Shown: positions 18,989-28,794, numbered from the stretch's first letter. The stretch: DNA of 64,000 bases from an uncultured Candidatus Entotheonella sp. (GCA_958295825.1 OY282375.1:2403489-2467488), one strand, 5' to 3'. Numbers and translations are program-made. The notes: generated by a model not told the origin, from the letters alone.

Positions 18989-20044
18989 TCACGACTGCAG
19001 CGGGGCCCTTCCGGTGGTGACGGCGATGCCCTGATCGGCGTGCCCGAAGGCCTGAGCCAGAAGCTCGTAGCTGCGCCGGCGCACGGCCTCGTCGCAGGTC
19101 CAGGTGACGACCGCGACCTCCTGCACGTTGAGCTCAGCGGCGAGCTCGCGGATACGGGCCGCCACGTGCTCCTTGGTGCCCACCAGCGAATCGCGGCGCA
19201 ATTGTTCCACCCGTTTTTCTTCAGCGGTGCTCAGCCGTTGGGCGGCGGCCACGTCGGGCGCTTCAAACGGCAGGAACACGCCCCGGTCACGCGACAGGCG
19301 CCAGATGGCCCGCGAAGTGAAGTGGTGCTGCGCCTCTTCCTCGCTGTCGGCGGCCAGGGCCCACACGCAGATACCGGCGTGCGGATGCGGGTGCCGCTCA
19401 CTGGGCTGGTAAGCGCCCTGATAAACCCGCAGCGCCTGTCGGGCGCCTTGGCCGTCGGTGAAGAACCAGGCGAAGCAATACGGAAGGCCGAAATGCGCCG
19501 CCACCTGCGCACCGTAGGTCGAGCTGCCGAGAATCCACGTCTCCGGCACGGTGTCGCTCATCGGGTGCGCCTTGACGGCCGCAAACGGATGGCCGTCCGC
19601 CAGGGGCGCGCCGCTTACCCAGGCCAGCAGGTCACGCACGTCGGCCGGGAATTGCGCCGGGCGCTCGTTCGCCAGCGGGTGCAGGGCGAAGGCGGTCAGG
19701 CCGTCCGAGCCGGGGGCGCGCCCCAACCCCAGGTCGATACGCCCGGGCGCCAGGGCATCGAGCACGCGGAACTGTTCGGCGACCTTGAACGGCGCGTAGT
19801 GCGGCAGCATGATCCCGGCGCTGCCGACGCGGATGCGCGACGTGGTGGCGGCGATGGCGCTGATCAGAATTTCCGGCGCCGTGCCGAGGATGGTCGGGTG
19901 GTTGTGGTGCTCGGACACCCAGAAGCGCGCATAGCCCAGCCGTTCGCAATGCTGTGCCAACGCCACGGTGTTGCGGATGGCGACGTGGACGGGTTGACCG
20001 GCGGCGGCGATGGTCTGATCGAGGACGGAAAGGCGCTGCACCAT
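18989..20044 (-). CDS. LLM-class flavin-dependent oxidoreductase
   Basis: 351 residues with the bacterial luciferase-like TIM barrel: LGYARFWVSEHHNHPTI, APEILISAIAATTSRIRVGS, LPHYAPFKVAEQFRVLDALA and RIDLGLGRAPG, and a C-terminal SLVGTKEHVAARIRELA. It matches the MsnO8/YhbW-like group. Such enzymes use reduced flavin and oxygen to oxidise small organic substrates; the substrate is not known. The start is 10 bases after leuC stops. Confidence 0.9.
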   Translation of the reverse strand: MVQRLSVLDQTIAAAGQPVHVAIRNTVALAQHCERLGYARFWVSEHHNHPTILGTAPEILISAIAATTSRIRVGSAGIMLPHYAPFKVAEQFRVLDALAPGRIDLGLGRAPGSDGLTAFALHPLANERPAQFPADVRDLLAWVSGAPLADGHPFAAVKAHPMSDTVPETWILGSSTYGAQVAAHFGLPYCFAWFFTDGQGARQALRVYQGAYQPSERHPHPHAGICVWALAADSEEEAQHHFTSRAIWRLSRDRGVFLPFEAPDVAAAQRLSTAEEKRVEQLRRDSLVGTKEHVAARIRELAAELNVQEVAVVTWTCDEAVRRRSYELLAQAFGHADQGIAVTTGRAPLQS

Positions 20045-20054
20045 GCGGACCTCT

Positions 20055-21464
20055 TCAGCGGGCCAGTTGGCGCACGTCGGTGAGACGGCCCCTGACCGCC
20101 GCGGCGGCGGCCATTGCCGGGCTGACGAGATGGGTGCGGGCGTCGCGGCCCTGGCGACCCTCGAAGTTGCGGTTCGAGGTGGAGGCGCAGCGCTTGCCGG
20201 GCGGCACGCGGTCGGGGTTCATGCCCAGGCACATGGAACAACCAGATTCGCGCCATTGGAACCCCGCGGCGATGAAGACGTGGTCCAGGCCCTCCGCCTC
20301 GGCCTGCTGTTTGATGATCGACGACCCCGGCGACACCATCGCGTCCACGTGGGCGGCAACCCGCCGGCCGCGCAGAATGTCGGCGGCGGCGCGCAGGTCC
20401 TCCATGCGGCTGTTGGTGCACGAGCCAATGAAAACGTTGTCGATGGACACGTCGGTCATGCGGGTGCCCGGTGTCAGCCCCATGTAGTCGAGCGACCGGC
20501 GCATGGCGGCGCGTTTGGCTTCCGTGGGCGCGTCCTGTGGGTCGGGGACCACGCCGGTAATCGGCACCACGTCCTCCGGGCTGGTGCCCCAGGTCACCTG
20601 CGGGGCGATATCCGCCGCGTCGATCCACACCTCGCGGTCATACGCGGCGCCGTCGTCGGACTTGAGCGTCCGCCAATAGGCCACCGCGGCGTCCCACTGC
20701 GCTCCCTGCGGCGCCATGGGGCGGCCCTTGAGGTAGTCAAAGGTCTTGTCGTCGGGCGCTATCAGACCGGCGCGAGCACCGGCTTCGATGGTCATGTTGC
20801 TGACCGTCATGCGTCCTTCCATGGACAAATCGCGAAAGGCCCGCCCCACGTATTCGACGATATGACCGGTGCCGCCGGCGGTGCCGATGTGCCCGATGAT
20901 CGTCAGGATGAGGTCCTTGCCGGTGCAGCCCAGCGGCAGCGGGTTGTCAACCAGCACCCGCATGTTTTTAGGCTTGGAAGTGCGCAACGTCTGCGTGGCC
21001 AGCACGTGCTCACCCTCGGAAGTGCCGATGCCGAACGCCAGCGCCCCGAAGGCCCCATGCGTGGCGGTATGGCTGTCGCAGCACACCACCGTGGTGCCCG
21101 GCAGGGTGAACCCCTGCTCCGGCCCGATGACGTGCACGATACCCTGACGCGGGTCCAGCATGTCGAAGATCGGCACGTCGAATTCCTTGCAGTTGATGCT
21201 CAGCGTCTCGACCTGCAGGCGCGATTCCGGATCTTCAATGCCCTGCCGGCGGTCGGTGGTGGGAACGTTGTGATCGGCCACGGCCAGAGTCGCGTCGCGC
21301 CGCCGCAGCTGGCGCCCGGCCAGCCGCAGACCCTCGAAGGCCTGTGGCGACAGCACCTCGTGCAGCAGATGGCGGTCGATGTACAGAATCGCGGTGCCGT
21401 CGTCCTGCACGTCCACGACGTGGCTCTGCCAGATTTTATCGAACAGGGTTTGCGGGCTCGTCAC
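20055..21464 (-). CDS. leuC: 3-isopropylmalate dehydratase large subunit
   Basis: 469 residues, the normal bacterial LeuC length. It has the aconitase-type cluster cysteines in [10 protein letters not shown] and [13 protein letters not shown], and the [21 protein letters not shown] and [11 protein letters not shown] motifs. With LeuD it isomerises 2-isopropylmalate to 3-isopropylmalate in leucine synthesis, using a [4Fe-4S] cluster. Its start lies inside the end of leuD (29-base overlap), so the subunits are translationally coupled. No leuA or leuB is in the window. Confidence 0.95.
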   Translation of the reverse strand: MTSPQTLFDKIWQSHVVDVQDDGTAILYIDRHLLHEVLSPQAFEGLRLAGRQLRRRDATLAVADHNVPTTDRRQGIEDPESRLQVETLSINCKEFDVPIFDMLDPRQGIVHVIGPEQGFTLPGTTVVCCDSHTATHGAFGALAFGIGTSEGEHVLATQTLRTSKPKNMRVLVDNPLPLGCTGKDLILTIIGHIGTAGGTGHIVEYVGRAFRDLSMEGRMTVSNMTIEAGARAGLIAPDDKTFDYLKGRPMAPQGAQWDAAVAYWRTLKSDDGAAYDREVWIDAADIAPQVTWGTSPEDVVPITGVVPDPQDAPTEAKRAAMRRSLDYMGLTPGTRMTDVSIDNVFIGSCTNSRMEDLRAAADILRGRRVAAHVDAMVSPGSSIIKQQAEAEGLDHVFIAAGFQWRESGCSMCLGMNPDRVPPGKRCASTSNRNFEGRQGRDARTHLVSPAMAAAAAVRGRLTDVRQLAR

Positions 21465-22101
21465 AGCGTCTCTCCTTGTTGCGCGGGGCCGGAGCGTAGA
21501 GCCAGGGCTGCTGTTCTCTCTGCACCGTCTCGAAGGCGTCGATCTTGTCGGCTTTCTGCAGTGTCAGGCCGATGTCGTCGAGGCCGTTCAACAGACAGTC
21601 GCGCCGGAAACCGTCGATCTCGAAGGTGATCGGGTCGCCGTTGGGCCGGGTGATTTTCAGGGCTTCGAGGTCCACCGTCAGTCCGGGGCTTTTCGGGTTG
21701 GCGGCGTCGTTCAGCAGCAGGCGCCAATCGTCCTTGCCGACGGTGACGGGCAGGATGCCGTTCTTGAAGCAATTGTTGTAGAAGATGTCGGCGAAGCTGG
21801 TGGCGATGATGCAGCGGATGCCGAAATCAAGCAGCGCCCACGGAGCGTGCTCGCGCGATGAGCCGCAGCCGAAATTGTCCCCGGCGACGAGGATGCTGGC
21901 CCGGCGGTACGGCTCGCGGTTGAGCACGAAGTCCGGCTTTTCGCTGCCGTCGGCGTTGAAACGCAGTTCGTCGAAGACCACCTTGCCGAGGCCCGTCCGC
22001 TTGATGGTGCGCAGGTGCAGCTTGGGGATGATCTGGTCGGTGTCGACGTTCATCATGTCCATGGGCGCCGCAATGCCGCTCAGGGTCGTGAATTTTTCCA
22101 T
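21436..22101 (-). CDS. leuD: 3-isopropylmalate dehydratase small subunit
   Basis: 221 residues, bacterial-type Leu[61 protein letters not shown] (the swivelling domain loop) and [18 protein letters not shown]. The start ATG 22101 matches the family N-terminus. The second, shorter LeuD at 40597-41100 is of a different subfamily. Confidence 0.95.
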   Translation of the reverse strand: MEKFTTLSGIAAPMDMMNVDTDQIIPKLHLRTIKRTGLGKVVFDELRFNADGSEKPDFVLNREPYRRASILVAGDNFGCGSSREHAPWALLDFGIRCIIATSFADIFYNNCFKNGILPVTVGKDDWRLLLNDAANPKSPGLTVDLEALKITRPNGDPITFEIDGFRRDCLLNGLDDIGLTLQKADKIDAFETVQREQQPWLYAPAPRNKERRCDEPANPVR

Positions 22102-22153
22102 GTGCGGGTCCTCGGTGGTGATTCGAGGTAAAGGATCAGGAGGGGAAATTTGG

Positions 22154-22357
22154 CTAAGGCGAACCAAAAAATTGTTTGATAATAAGCAACGCCAAGCCGG
22201 CGATAAGCGGGAGCATCAGGGACATCAGCATCCCGACCATCCATTTCAGCAGATGAATCTCGCCCGCTACGGTTGCAAAGCCTTCTTTCATCTCTCCGCG
22301 CAAGATTTCCAAGTCGATTTTCGTGACGTATATCTCTACACCCTGTGGTGTGTCCAT
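22154..22357 (-). CDS. Small membrane protein with a coiled-coil
   Basis: 67 residues: an amphipathic [20 protein letters not shown] coil followed by one long hydrophobic helix ([20 protein letters not shown]). GGGAAGC precedes ATG 22357. The layout resembles the short DUF1640-like/CCDC90-like proteins; the frames at 27206-27551 and 52100-52384 have a similar design. Function unknown. Confidence 0.55.
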   Translation of the reverse strand: MDTPQGVEIYVTKIDLEILRGEMKEGFATVAGEIHLLKWMVGMLMSLMLPLIAGLALLIIKQFFGSP

Positions 22358-22446
22358 GCTGCTTCCCTTTGCTTCAGACGTCCGCTTGGCCGTATGCGCG
22401 TGTGCAACGTATATGCCGCATGCTCGATTGTCAACCAGACCGGTGG

Positions 22447-22755
22447 CTAGCGTTTAACGTACACGGTACCGTCCTCGATGCGGACTTGGTAGGTGGGCAC
22501 GTCGGTAGCGACCGGGCCGCTGATCAACGCTCCGGTGCGGACGTCAAAGCAGGCGAAGTGCAGCGGGCATTCGACGCTGTAGCCCTCCAGGCGGCCGCGC
22601 GACAGCGGTGCGCGCAGATGGCCGCATACGTCACTGAGGGCGTAGAACGTTCCGGCGACGTTGGCCAGGAGCACTCGCTCCCGCTCCACAGCAACCCAGG
22701 TCATGCTGCCGGGGGACAGATCAGCGGCTCTGCAAACGGGGACAAACTCGGTCAT
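22447..22755 (-). CDS. Rieske-type [2Fe-2S] ferredoxin
   Basis: 102 residues from ATG 22755 (MTEFVPVCRAADL). The cluster ligands are in CGHLRAPLS (C-x-H) and CPLHFACFD (C-x2-H), spaced as in ferredoxin components of ring-hydroxylating dioxygenases and NirD-like proteins. No oxygenase subunit is adjacent, so its electron acceptor is unknown; the flavin monooxygenase is three genes downstream. Confidence 0.85.
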   Translation of the reverse strand: MTEFVPVCRAADLSPGSMTWVAVERERVLLANVAGTFYALSDVCGHLRAPLSRGRLEGYSVECPLHFACFDVRTGALISGPVATDVPTYQVRIEDGTVYVKR

Positions 22756-23035
22756 GGGAAAACCTTGTTGTATTGGGTCTGACGGCAACTCACAGAGCAA
22801 CCCTGCCCTGCCATTGCAGGCCGTCGCCCCGCTTGTTCATGACCGGTCTGAGGATCAAAATTGAGCCAGACGGGATCTCCAGGACAGTGATCTCGACGTC
22901 CAGCCGCCCGCTACCTCTTGAACCTGATCCACCGGCAATCACGGCCACAAGCGAGGCGTTAAGGCTCCGACACCAGCATCGGCGTTATCTGTTACGGGTC
23001 TTGAGCGGATGGTCTATAAGGTTGAGGCCGACGCC
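22756..23035. other. No recognisable gene
   Basis: Spacer between the 59-aa gene and the Rieske gene. It probably holds the promoter for the Rieske-to-MutS run. No convincing frame. Confidence 0.35.
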
Positions 23036-23215
23036 CTACTCATCGCGCAGCTTCGTTACCCCTACTGACTTTTTGCATCGGCTTGTCAGATCGACGACCA
23101 GGGCTTCAAACGCTTCCAGCGTATCCACCTCGACGCGCAATCCTTTGATGTCGCTTTCCGAATCGCCTCCCAGTCGCCATAACGTCACCAAGCCGCAGGG
23201 ATGGGCGTCAGGCAT
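23036..23215 (-). CDS. Small 59-residue protein coupled to the TAXI-like gene
   Basis: Sequence begins MPDAHPCGLVTLWRLGGDSE, then IKGLRVEVDTLEAFEALVVD and ends KLRDE. The start overlaps the upstream stop as TGATG, and GGAGAG lies seven bases before it, so translation is coupled to the binding-protein gene. I do not recognise the family. No signal peptide or membrane helix; acidic, probably cytosolic. Confidence 0.55.
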   Translation of the reverse strand: MPDAHPCGLVTLWRLGGDSESDIKGLRVEVDTLEAFEALVVDLTSRCKKSVGVTKLRDE

Positions 23216-23778
23216 CAGTGTCTCTCCTCCGTTTCGGCAGGCAACGACGTCCCCTCAAAGTAAGCCAGCGCACCAGGATGCAGGGGAATTGCCGGGGGCT
23301 CCGCACCGGCTGTGGCAGCCCGCAACAACTCTGCACCGTGCAAGTCCAAGGTTCGGGTCACGGCGTAAGCATGCCGGGCGGGAAAGTCGTCGCGGCAAAC
23401 CAGCAGGTAGCCATCGAGGGCGATGAGGGTACGCAAGGCAACGGGTCCGTAGGCCTCGAACGGCGGCAGCCCGGCGACCAGGGCAACCGCGTCGGACGGC
23501 GACAGCAGGGCCACGTCGAGTTGCTTGCTGCTGATGAGGCTGGCGATGCGTTCGGTGTGGGGGGCGCGGGTCACCCTGGCTTTGCTGGCGGGCAGGTGGG
23601 CAGCCAGGACGGCGGCGACCCGTTTGCCGAGGGGGTAGGACGGCGGGTCGCTGCGGTCGGTGAGAATCAGCAGGTGCCGCTGCCGATAGACCATCCATTG
23701 CCGGTAGGGCGTGTGACCGCTGCTCACCAGCCCCAGCGCGCCGATGAGCGCGGCATGCAGAAACCGTCTCCGTCTCAT
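23215..23778 (-). CDS. Short TAXI-type TRAP solute-binding protein
   Basis: 187 residues with a Tat-like or lipoprotein-like leader (MRRRRFLHAALIGALGLVSS). Then come TERIASLISSKQLDVALLSP, a segment that reads as the ligand domain, and IPLHPGALAYFEG, the typical end of TAXI proteins. It is shorter than usual (TAXI proteins are about 300 residues or more). No membrane TRAP subunit is beside it. It follows the formamidase at a 95-base gap. Confidence 0.65.
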   Translation of the reverse strand: MRRRRFLHAALIGALGLVSSGHTPYRQWMVYRQRHLLILTDRSDPPSYPLGKRVAAVLAAHLPASKARVTRAPHTERIASLISSKQLDVALLSPSDAVALVAGLPPFEAYGPVALRTLIALDGYLLVCRDDFPARHAYAVTRTLDLHGAELLRAATAGAEPPAIPLHPGALAYFEGTSLPAETEERH

Positions 23779-23872
23779 ATCGCCTCACAAACGGCGCGGG
23801 CCGGGCGGGAGGCGTGAACCTCGCACCCGGCCCGCGTTTTTCGGTCCGCACGTCTGGCCGTGCGGAACTTGG

Positions 23873-25129
23873 TTACTTGAAGATGTCCAGCGGCAGGATG
23901 GCCGACACCGTGTAGTTCGGCACGTCAACCAACTGGCCGATGCGCAGATCGACGGCCACGCTGGCGATGACGTACGCCTGCTGCGCCGTGTAGCCCTTCT
24001 GTTCGACCATGTAGTCGATGATATCGAGCAGGGCGTTGCGCGCCGCCAGCGTCAGGTTCTCCGACAGATTGCTCAGCGAGGCGATCTTCTGACTATCGAG
24101 ATAGGTCTCGTAGATCGGCACCTCGCCGGCGGCCTTTATCGGGATGCCGGTGGTGGCATAGAACGAGGAAGGTTCGATGGCTTTGAGCTGCGCGCCACCC
24201 TCGTAGTGCGGCATTGAAATCGAAGCGCCCATGCCTTTGCGGATTTCCGTGACCACGGTCACGCGGGCGCCTATTTCGATGGCGGTGCCGGACACCTCAC
24301 CGTCGCCCTGCGCATAATGCACGTCACCGACGAACAGGCCGCAGCCGTCCACGAAGCACGGCAGCAGCAGCGTGGTGCCGACCTGAATCTGCTTGATGTC
24401 CATATTGCCGCCGTTCTCGCGCGGCGGAATGGTGCGCAGACATGTGTCCTTGTGCGTTCCCTCCGGACCACAGACGTCCGCCGGCTGGGCGCCTGTCGGC
24501 TGCGGCATCAGCGCGATGCCGCCGGCCTCGGCGAGTTCACCTTCGCGGGCCAGGATGGTTTCGATTTCGGGCTCACCGGGCAGCACGCCGACCGAACCCA
24601 TGAAGCCGTTGAACGGTACGGCCACGCCGGGGATTTGCGGAGAGGTCGCTTCCAGACGGTTCAGACGCCAGTTGGCAATGAACGGGTCGGGAAACTTGTC
24701 TCGCAGGAACCCGAAGCCGGGTACGATCAGGGTGTAGCCGTACTGATCAGGCTCGATGTCCACCAGCGTCACGGCCAGCACGTCGCCGCGCTCGGCGCCT
24801 TCGATATAGGCGGGACCGGTCATGGGGTGGACGAGATTCAGGTCGAGCGCCGCCAGGTCGTCGGCGGTGGACTCGAAATTCAGGTCGCTATCCAGGGCGT
24901 CCCGCGTTGCGAAAACGATCTGCTGTCCCGGCTTGGCCCGTGCCGCCGGTTTGATGGCCGGATGGTAGCGGTTGAAGCAATTGGGATCGTCCTGGCAGTG
25001 GGCACCGCTCTTCTCGATCACCACCGTTGACAAGGTCTTGACGTCCGTCGTATCGCCCAGGACCATGCCGGCGCTCAGCAACACGACCAGCGCCAGCACT
25101 CCACACACTATCGAACCCGTTCGTATCAT
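23873..25129 (-). CDS. Acetamidase/formamidase, exported
   Basis: 418 residues. A signal peptide (IVCGVLALVVLLSAGMVLG) precedes the FmdA/AmdA domain: GQQIVFATRDALDSD, NLVHPMTGPAYIEGAERGDV, GYTLIVPGFGFL, PPRENGGNMDIKQI, FVDGCGLFVGDVHYAQGDGE. This family hydrolyses short amides such as formamide and acetamide to the acid and ammonia. The leader places it in the periplasm, which is less common than the cytosolic form. The start is ATG 25129 by the leader. Clustering with a TAXI-type binding protein suggests capture of the released acid, as inference. Confidence 0.85.
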   Translation of the reverse strand: MIRTGSIVCGVLALVVLLSAGMVLGDTTDVKTLSTVVIEKSGAHCQDDPNCFNRYHPAIKPAARAKPGQQIVFATRDALDSDLNFESTADDLAALDLNLVHPMTGPAYIEGAERGDVLAVTLVDIEPDQYGYTLIVPGFGFLRDKFPDPFIANWRLNRLEATSPQIPGVAVPFNGFMGSVGVLPGEPEIETILAREGELAEAGGIALMPQPTGAQPADVCGPEGTHKDTCLRTIPPRENGGNMDIKQIQVGTTLLLPCFVDGCGLFVGDVHYAQGDGEVSGTAIEIGARVTVVTEIRKGMGASISMPHYEGGAQLKAIEPSSFYATTGIPIKAAGEVPIYETYLDSQKIASLSNLSENLTLAARNALLDIIDYMVEQKGYTAQQAYVIASVAVDLRIGQLVDVPNYTVSAILPLDIFK

Positions 25130-25453
25130 GTCGCCTTCCTCCTCGTGCCCGCGCCGGACCGCGCGGCGTGGATTCTCGCCTCGGCTGTGCAGCCCCATGT
25201 CGTGGAAACGCACGCTACTATGCAGGCGGAGCCGTGCCGGGTCAAGCGAAAAGCCGGGCTGCAATTCGGCGGTCCCCCGCTTCGGTTTTCCCTCTCACCC
25301 AAGCCCGCTCCTTCGGTGGGGAGAGCGTATCAATTCCGCTGGCGCAAACGGGGCGCATTCGATAGCCTAGAACCCGATGCCGGGGGCTGGAGCGCGGGGC
25401 GCGGGCGCCGGGTGTGAAACGTTCATCACAGATAACTGAAGGAGACGTGGGGC
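25130..25453. other. Divergent intergenic region
   Basis: Lies between the formamidase (leftward) and the SDR (rightward) and should contain both promoters. The segment 25290-25325 (CTCTCACCCAAGC, then GTGGGGAGAG) resembles common interspersed CT-rich hairpins. Nothing else seen. Confidence 0.4.
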
Positions 25454-26206
25454 ATGAGCGACAAGGTGGCGATCATTACAGGCGCGGGCAGCGGCATCGG
25501 CCGGGAAACGGCGCTGGCATTGTTGCGGGCGGGATACGCGGTGGCGCTGGCCGGGCGGCGGGCCGAACGCCTGGACGAGACGGTGCAGACGGCCGGTGAA
25601 GCGGGCTCGCGGGCGTTGGCGGTTCCTGCCGACGTAAGCGATCCGGACTCGATTCGAGCGCTGTTTGCCAAGACCCAGGAGGCGTTCGGACGCCTGGACG
25701 TGCTGTTCAACAACGCCGGCACGGGCGCGCCGCCCATACCACTGGAAGACCTCACCTACGAGCAGTGGAAGACCGTGGTGGACATCAACCTCACCGGCGC
25801 CTTCCTGTGCACCCAGGAAGCGTTCAAATTGATGAAGGCCCAGGACCCCATGGGCGGACGCATCATCAACAACGGCTCCATCTCGGCCACCACCCCGCGG
25901 CCCAACTCGGCGCCGTACACGTCCACCAAGCACGCCATGACGGGCCTCACCAAGTCCACCTCGCTGGACGGCCGCAAGTACAACATCGCCTGCGGTCAGA
26001 TCGACATCGGCAACGCCGCCACCGAGATGACCCAGCGCATGCAGGGCGGCGTGCTGCAGGCGCACGGCGAGGTGATGGTGGAGCCGACCATGAACGCCGC
26101 ACACGTCGCCGACGCGGTGGTGTACATGGCCGGGCTGCCGCTGGACGCGAACGTGCAGTTCATCACGGTGATGGCGACGAAGATGCCGTTTGTCGGACGT
26201 GGGTGA
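25454..26206 (+). CDS. SDR-family oxidoreductase
   Basis: 250 residues with the classical short-chain dehydrogenase motifs: TGAGSGIG (cofactor), NNAG ([10 protein letters not shown]), NGSIS (catalytic Ser region) and [10 protein letters not shown] (Y-x3-K). GGAG lies nine bases before ATG 25454. The loop after the active site, [20 protein letters not shown], is typical of a 3-oxoacyl-ACP-reductase-like subgroup. Substrate unknown. Confidence 0.9.
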   Translation: MSDKVAIITGAGSGIGRETALALLRAGYAVALAGRRAERLDETVQTAGEAGSRALAVPADVSDPDSIRALFAKTQEAFGRLDVLFNNAGTGAPPIPLEDLTYEQWKTVVDINLTGAFLCTQEAFKLMKAQDPMGGRIINNGSISATTPRPNSAPYTSTKHAMTGLTKSTSLDGRKYNIACGQIDIGNAATEMTQRMQGGVLQAHGEVMVEPTMNAAHVADAVVYMAGLPLDANVQFITVMATKMPFVGRG

Positions 26207-26209
26207 GGC

Positions 26210-26542
26210 TTACAATAGGTCCCTGCCCTCCGCCAGTGCGCGACTGACGAAGCGGTTGCCGTCGGCCAGCATGTCGTCCAACTCGGCGCGAGTATAGACG
26301 AAGAGGTCAACGGGGATGCCGACGCCCTCGGGGCGGTATGCGGCGGCGCGCTCGGAAAACGGCAAGTCGGTCGTGCGCAGCGCCAGCAGCACGTCGGCGT
26401 CGCTGCCGGGAACGGCGTCGCCGCGCTGCAGCGAGCCGAACAGCACTGCGTGCTCAATTTCCGGGCGCCGTATCTTCAGCGCCCTCATCGCCTCTTGGAG
26501 GCGCTGGATCGTCGCCTTCCGGTTCAGCCAGAAGACCTTCAC
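26210..26542 (-). CDS. MNT nucleotidyltransferase (antitoxin of HEPN-MNT pair)
   Basis: 110 residues from a GTG at 26542, or fewer from the internal ATG. It has the minimal nucleotidyltransferase signature VLFGSLQRGD and GSDADVLLAL (GS-x10-DxD) and a third acidic site in PVDLFVYTRAEL. In HEPN-MNT systems this partner modifies or blocks the HEPN RNase. The N-terminal part overlaps the HEPN gene by about 90 bases in another frame, more than usual. Confidence 0.8.
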   Translation of the reverse strand: MKVFWLNRKATIQRLQEAMRALKIRRPEIEHAVLFGSLQRGDAVPGSDADVLLALRTTDLPFSERAAAYRPEGVGIPVDLFVYTRAELDDMLADGNRFVSRALAEGRDLL

Positions 26543-26912
26543 AGAAGACGATGATGCTTTCGGCGTTGGATACCGCACGAACGGCCTCCCCCTGCATGTA
26601 GTGTTCAAACGGCGCACCTGCCGGATGTGAATTGGGATACCGGGCCGGTATGTAGTGGCGGTCCAGTTCCCGCGCTGCGTCCAGCAACTCGGTCTCGGCC
26701 ACGCGGGAAACCGGTAACGCCTTCAGTAAGTTCGTTACCGAATGGCCCCAAGCTTCCCCGCCCAGTTTCTGGAACACGGCTTTGATCACCTTCTCCGCGG
26801 CTTGCTGGGCGGCAAAACAGGCCCACTCGTAGTGGCCGCCCTCAATGCACCAGCGGGCGAGTTCCACGTCCCGTTGCCCCTGGTTGAACCAATCTTGGTG
26901 TCGGCTTGCCAT
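26454..26912 (-). CDS. HEPN-domain protein (toxin of HEPN-MNT pair)
   Basis: 152 residues from ATG 26912 (MASRHQDWFNQGQRDVELAR). Features are YEWACFAAQQAAEKVIKAVF and the conserved LDRHYIPARYPNSHPAG segment, which carries the R-x4-6-H pattern of HEPN ribonucleases. The tail (EPEGDDPAPPRGDEGAEDTA) is low-complexity and overlaps the MNT gene. Probably an RNA-cutting toxin kept in check by the MNT partner. Confidence 0.8.
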   Translation of the reverse strand: MASRHQDWFNQGQRDVELARWCIEGGHYEWACFAAQQAAEKVIKAVFQKLGGEAWGHSVTNLLKALPVSRVAETELLDAARELDRHYIPARYPNSHPAGAPFEHYMQGEAVRAVSNAESIIVFCEGLLAEPEGDDPAPPRGDEGAEDTAPGN

Positions 26913-27205
26913 GTGACCTGTCCCCAAGTTGCAATGAAGGCGTGCCCGCTCATACCCGGCTCATGGCTCACACCACTTTTGCGGGTCCAGTCGGGTTTCC
27001 CGATCCGTGCCGGCGGTCTTCTAAATCCCACAGTGGGCGCACGCGTCCAGCTTCCGAATATGGGCTGATTCATCGAGTTGGCCGCCTTAAATGCTTGAAG
27101 ATGTCAGACTTGTCACGAACGTACCGTGTAGCCCGAGAGACAACGGATAGGGTAACACGCCCTGCCACCACAGACCGTCGGCGAGGCGCTTTGCCTCGAA
27201 CACGT
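26913..27205. other. No recognisable gene
   Basis: Spacer upstream of HEPN-MNT. It contains inverted CGGCGAGG/CCTCG-type sequences but no gene I can support. Confidence 0.35.
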
Positions 27206-27551
27206 TCAACCCCGCAGCGCGGCGTTGGACGTCGGGGAAGGGACCGACTGAGCCAACCATCGCCCTCGGCTGCGCTTAAACCCCGAAGGGGAACCATCAA
27301 CCGCCCCCACAAAGAAAGATCGCCAAAGCAAGGCGAGTACGGCGAACAGCAACGGTGTATTGAAGGCGAGCATGATATTCACCTTGCTGTTTAGGGCTTT
27401 CAATTTACCCTTTAGTATCTCCAAGTCCGCTTTGGTAGCCAATTGCCCGATGGCAGCGTCAACCAGCGCGTTGACGATCGCCGTCGCTTGTAGCTCCGGC
27501 ATACCGCTATCGAGCGCCGGTCTGGAGCGCCAGCGTGTCAATCAAGGGCAT
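27206..27551 (-). pseudogene. Short coiled-coil membrane protein (DUF1640-like), frameshifted
   Basis: ATG 27551 has a GGGAGG site and starts MPLIDTLALQ. After ten codons a one-base shift leads to SGMPELQATAIVNALVDAAI, GQLATKADLEILKGKLKAL and a hydrophobic helix FNTPLLFAVLALLW. Relatives read MPLIDTLxLA...AGMPExQA in one frame, so the 5' end is broken. Confidence 0.6.
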
Positions 27552-27707
27552 GATCTTGCCTCCCTCGTGTGACCCCTAGGACCCCGGCAATCCGCTGTCA
27601 AGCTTGATCTGCGCGACACACAGGGCAAGTCGGCCTGTGCTATGATGCGCGGCGTTCACGACCGCTGCGCGCCCCCGCCGGCTTGGCCGGGTTAAGGAGA
27701 TCATGAG

Positions 27708-28775
27708 ATGGGTACGAACCGTATGATGAAGACAATCGGCATCCTTGCAGCCCTGTCCCTGTTGTATGCGGCCCCTGTCGTCTCGCAGACGCTGCGGCTG
27801 AAGTTCACGTCGCCGATCGCGCCGCCGCCGTTCCTGGTCAGCGAAACGGCCAAGTGGTGGGCCGACGAGGTCGCCCGGCGCAGCGAGGGCCGCATCAGTT
27901 GGGAGTTCTTCTGGATGGGCGCCCTGACCAAGGCCGGCGAGGAGCTGGAAGCCGTCGAGTTCGGGCTGGTGGAGGTGGGCAACATTGCCGCGCCCTACTA
28001 CGCCGGTAAGCTGCCGCTCGTCAATTGGACCTACGCGGTGCCCTTCGGCCCCGGCGATCCCAAGATGATTCTCGACGCCTGCCAACGCATGTTCGAGGAG
28101 GTGCCGGAGCTCAAGGCCGAGATCGAGCAGTACAATCAGAAACTTCTCTTCCCGCTGGTCATCGACACCTACAACCTCACCTCCAAGCGGCCCCTGCTCA
28201 CCTTCGACGACCTGGATGGCGTCAAGATCGCCTCCATCGGCGCCTATCACCCGAAAATCCTCAGCGGCGCCGGCGCCCTGGCCATTCACATGCCGGTTGC
28301 CGAACGCTACACGGCCCTGCAAACGGGCGTCATTGAGGCCGAGTTCCTGCCCTGGGACATCTCCTTCGCCTACAAGTACCAGGACTTCAACAAGCACGCC
28401 ACGTGGATCGACATGGGCGCCGCCATGCCCATCCTGATCACCATCAACACGACGTTCTGGAACAGCCTGCCGGAGGACTTGCAGACGTTGATGATGGAAG
28501 TGGGTAAGGAAGCCGTGGCGCGCAACGCCGACCTGATCCGCATTCGGCGCGAGGAGGCCAGGGCCGGCTTCGAGGCAGCCGGCGTGATTTTCCACGAGAT
28601 GTCGTTCGACGAGAAAGTGAGATGGTCCAACGCCCTGTCCGACATCCCCGGCGCCTGGATCGAGGAAATGGAGGGTAAGGGGCGAGCCGGGCGGGCGGTG
28701 ATGGTGCGCTATCTGGAGTTGCTGGAGTCCATGGGGCACCGGTTCCCCCGCAAGTGGGCGGCGGATTTTCGCTAA
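27708..28775 (+). CDS. dctP: TRAP transporter substrate-binding protein
   Basis: 355 residues. Signal peptide (IGILAALSLLYAAPVVSQ) and the DctP fold: LRLKFTSPIAPPPF, WWADEVARRSEGRISWEFFW, ALQTGVIEAEFLPWDI (in place of the usual Q-x-G-x-V-D-G) and FWNSLPEDLQTLMMEVGKEA. AAGGAG precedes ATG 27708. It binds a carboxylate-type solute in the periplasm and passes it to DctQM. The ligand cannot be predicted from sequence. Confidence 0.9.
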   Translation: MGTNRMMKTIGILAALSLLYAAPVVSQTLRLKFTSPIAPPPFLVSETAKWWADEVARRSEGRISWEFFWMGALTKAGEELEAVEFGLVEVGNIAAPYYAGKLPLVNWTYAVPFGPGDPKMILDACQRMFEEVPELKAEIEQYNQKLLFPLVIDTYNLTSKRPLLTFDDLDGVKIASIGAYHPKILSGAGALAIHMPVAERYTALQTGVIEAEFLPWDISFAYKYQDFNKHATWIDMGAAMPILITINTTFWNSLPEDLQTLMMEVGKEAVARNADLIRIRREEARAGFEAAGVIFHEMSFDEKVRWSNALSDIPGAWIEEMEGKGRAGRAVMVRYLELLESMGHRFPRKWAADFR

Positions 28776-28794
28776 CGCCACGAAGGAGGCTGCC

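Noticed and set aside
19954..21629. Long plus-strand frames opposite leuC and leuD
   Set aside because: Mirror frames of GC-rich genes; leuC and leuD motifs are unambiguous on the minus strand.
22773..23426. Plus-strand frame of 217 codons spanning the Rieske upstream region
   Set aside because: Low-complexity composition and overlap with two minus-strand genes that have start signals and recognisable ends.
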